This document shows positions 62,746-64,000 of a DNA stretch of 64,000 nt, in pieces. Both the position numbers and the translations under genes were made by a program. How positions within the stretch are numbered: the stretch's first letter is position 1; every line of letters begins with the position of its first letter. The notes under the pieces are model-generated. The model saw only the letters and a list, made by a program, of their open reading frames with translations. It searched no databases and was not told the origin of the DNA. The stretch comes from Branchiostoma floridae. Its lineage: Eukaryota > Chordata > Leptocardii > Amphioxiformes > Branchiostomatidae. The stretch is taken from positions 5,361,686 through 5,425,685 of the forward strand of contig NC_049993.1 of NCBI RefSeq assembly GCF_000003815.2. Direction: 5' to 3'.

Positions 62746-64000
62746 CACTTTCAACAAAATATTGTGCAAGAAGAGCAGTATTATATTACCTGGAAGTTCT
62801 AACAAACTGACCACTGTAGAAGACCTTTGTTTAAAAACATTGAACCCACTTAAAACATTGGGAGAAAGAATACTATTAAACTTTTTCCTCCTAATGATCC
62901 ATTTTGTACCAAATTGGTACAGATACAAGGGTAGGAAGTAAGTAAAGTGTTAAAATCATTGATTTTCAACATACTCGAACAAAAGGAAAAAAAAAACTAT
63001 CCTTATAGGACAATGTAGTAAGATTGGTGTGGCTTTAGTCATCTATTGTGTTTCTTTGACAAAAGTGGCCTTGGTGAAAATGGGGAAAGCACGGCTTGAA
63101 ATTGTGTGATAACTTACTTGTGTATTAGCATGGCATCATTCCTGTAGTAACTACATGTAATAGATCTGTTTTGTTTAAAAACATGCCCATTTGTGAATGG
63201 TGACATCTCTGGCAACTGTAGAGAAAATGTATATAGTGCACATAAAATGATATTTGGTGCTTTACAAATTATGCAGCTGCAGTGCTTGAATGTTAATAGG
63301 ATTGACAAGACAACGGACAAGATTTTTATGCAATGTAAACAAAGTAGATGCTGTGATCAGAGGTTTGAAGTCAGTCAACTATTTCCCATAGTTAATCTGT
63401 GATGATAAGTGCTTTTCTGTTAACAGTGTATTCCAGTAGTTTATGCAGAAAAAAAAACTACCCAGTCCTTGTGTGAAATTCATTTTTCATACTTAAGTGC
63501 AGTTTTGATAGACATATTTTTAATGATCACACTGACCAGAAAACAACCTTTTCACCCAAGACAACTGTATGTAACTTGAAAACTATCTCAAATCATATTG
63601 TAGTCCAGTACAAATGCACAGGTTAGAAGTTCTATTAATTGTACAGGCACTTTCAATATGTATTTGTTCAAAATATGAACAAAGATATGAAAACACATTG
63701 CCAACATTTCATAACATACTTCTTCATACCAGCAGTGTACACTATCAGCATCTTTTGTTCAAGCTCCCAATTTGTTGTATTTCCATATTGACATTGACAA
63801 TCTAGAAGTTCTTCTGAAAACAAGAACTGAACCAACTCTTCCAGTAGTAAACTTAAGCTTACGTTCCTCTAATTTGTCCTTCAGCGCCGTTTTTACCTGA
63901 TTAGTGAACTATATATTACCCTTTCTACTTCTAATGTCTTTATTGCCGGCCAGATTGTGGACAAATCACTACAAAATGAAGACAAATGCACACAGATACA
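62746..64000. other. Downstream flank, nothing identified
   Basis: AT-rich sequence after the TXNDC12 polyadenylation signal. No exon, RNA gene or transposon end was recognised; only short unsupported open frames on both strands. Confidence 0.6.

Overview
The window is animal genomic DNA, AT-rich, with long introns, many short DNA transposons and two assembly gaps. The only protein-coding gene I can support is the 3' five-exon part of a TXNDC12 (ERp18/ERp19-type thioredoxin-fold) gene on the + strand, running from 14957 to about 62745. The exon boundaries and phases join into one clean 118-residue open frame that ends in an ER-retention-like PDEL. The class I, phase-consistent introns, the transposon families (a TA-flanked element with ends starting ACGCTAGTTCACC that I associate with lancelets) and the overall texture suggest a cephalochordate (Branchiostoma). 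That organism call is an inference, not proven. Layout: 1-14956 lies upstream of the first recognised exon and probably belongs to a large intron. It holds two TA-flanked short transposon families, a three-unit 286-bp tandem repeat (4632-5889), a TTAA-flanked 508-bp element with promoter-like content (9540-10047) and a five-unit ~140-bp array (10881-11582). The active-site exon (WCGAC) is at 14957-15009. An 18.6-kb intron follows, with more transposons, a hAT-type element (27843-28275), a 100-N gap and a (CA)66 tract. Exon 33615-33688 follows, then a 12.5-kb intron with three families of degenerate tandem repeats and a Mutator-type element with 9-bp target duplications (40092-40317). Exon 46233-46302 follows, then a 9-kb intron with a 627-N gap and a piggyBac-like element (52823-53794). 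Exon 55309-55392 follows, then a 7-kb intron with a tRNA-like SINE pair and an intact tRNA-Cys(GCA) gene (61559-61630). The last exon is 62383-62459, with a polyadenylation signal at 62723. The most unexpected signal is a set of nine close matches to the RE1/NRSE element, the binding site of the REST/NRSF repressor in vertebrates. Four carry an exact copy of the 16-mer TCAGCACCAAGGACAG and five differ from it by one base. Three sit in the units of one tandem repeat; the other six are at separate places with no obvious flanking similarity, two of them 156 and 261 bp upstream of TXNDC12 exons. Either an RE1-type regulatory network acts on this locus, or a mobile or repeat family is spreading RE1 sites. 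I did not find the first (signal peptide) exons of TXNDC12, a CRISPR array, or a convincing second protein-coding gene.
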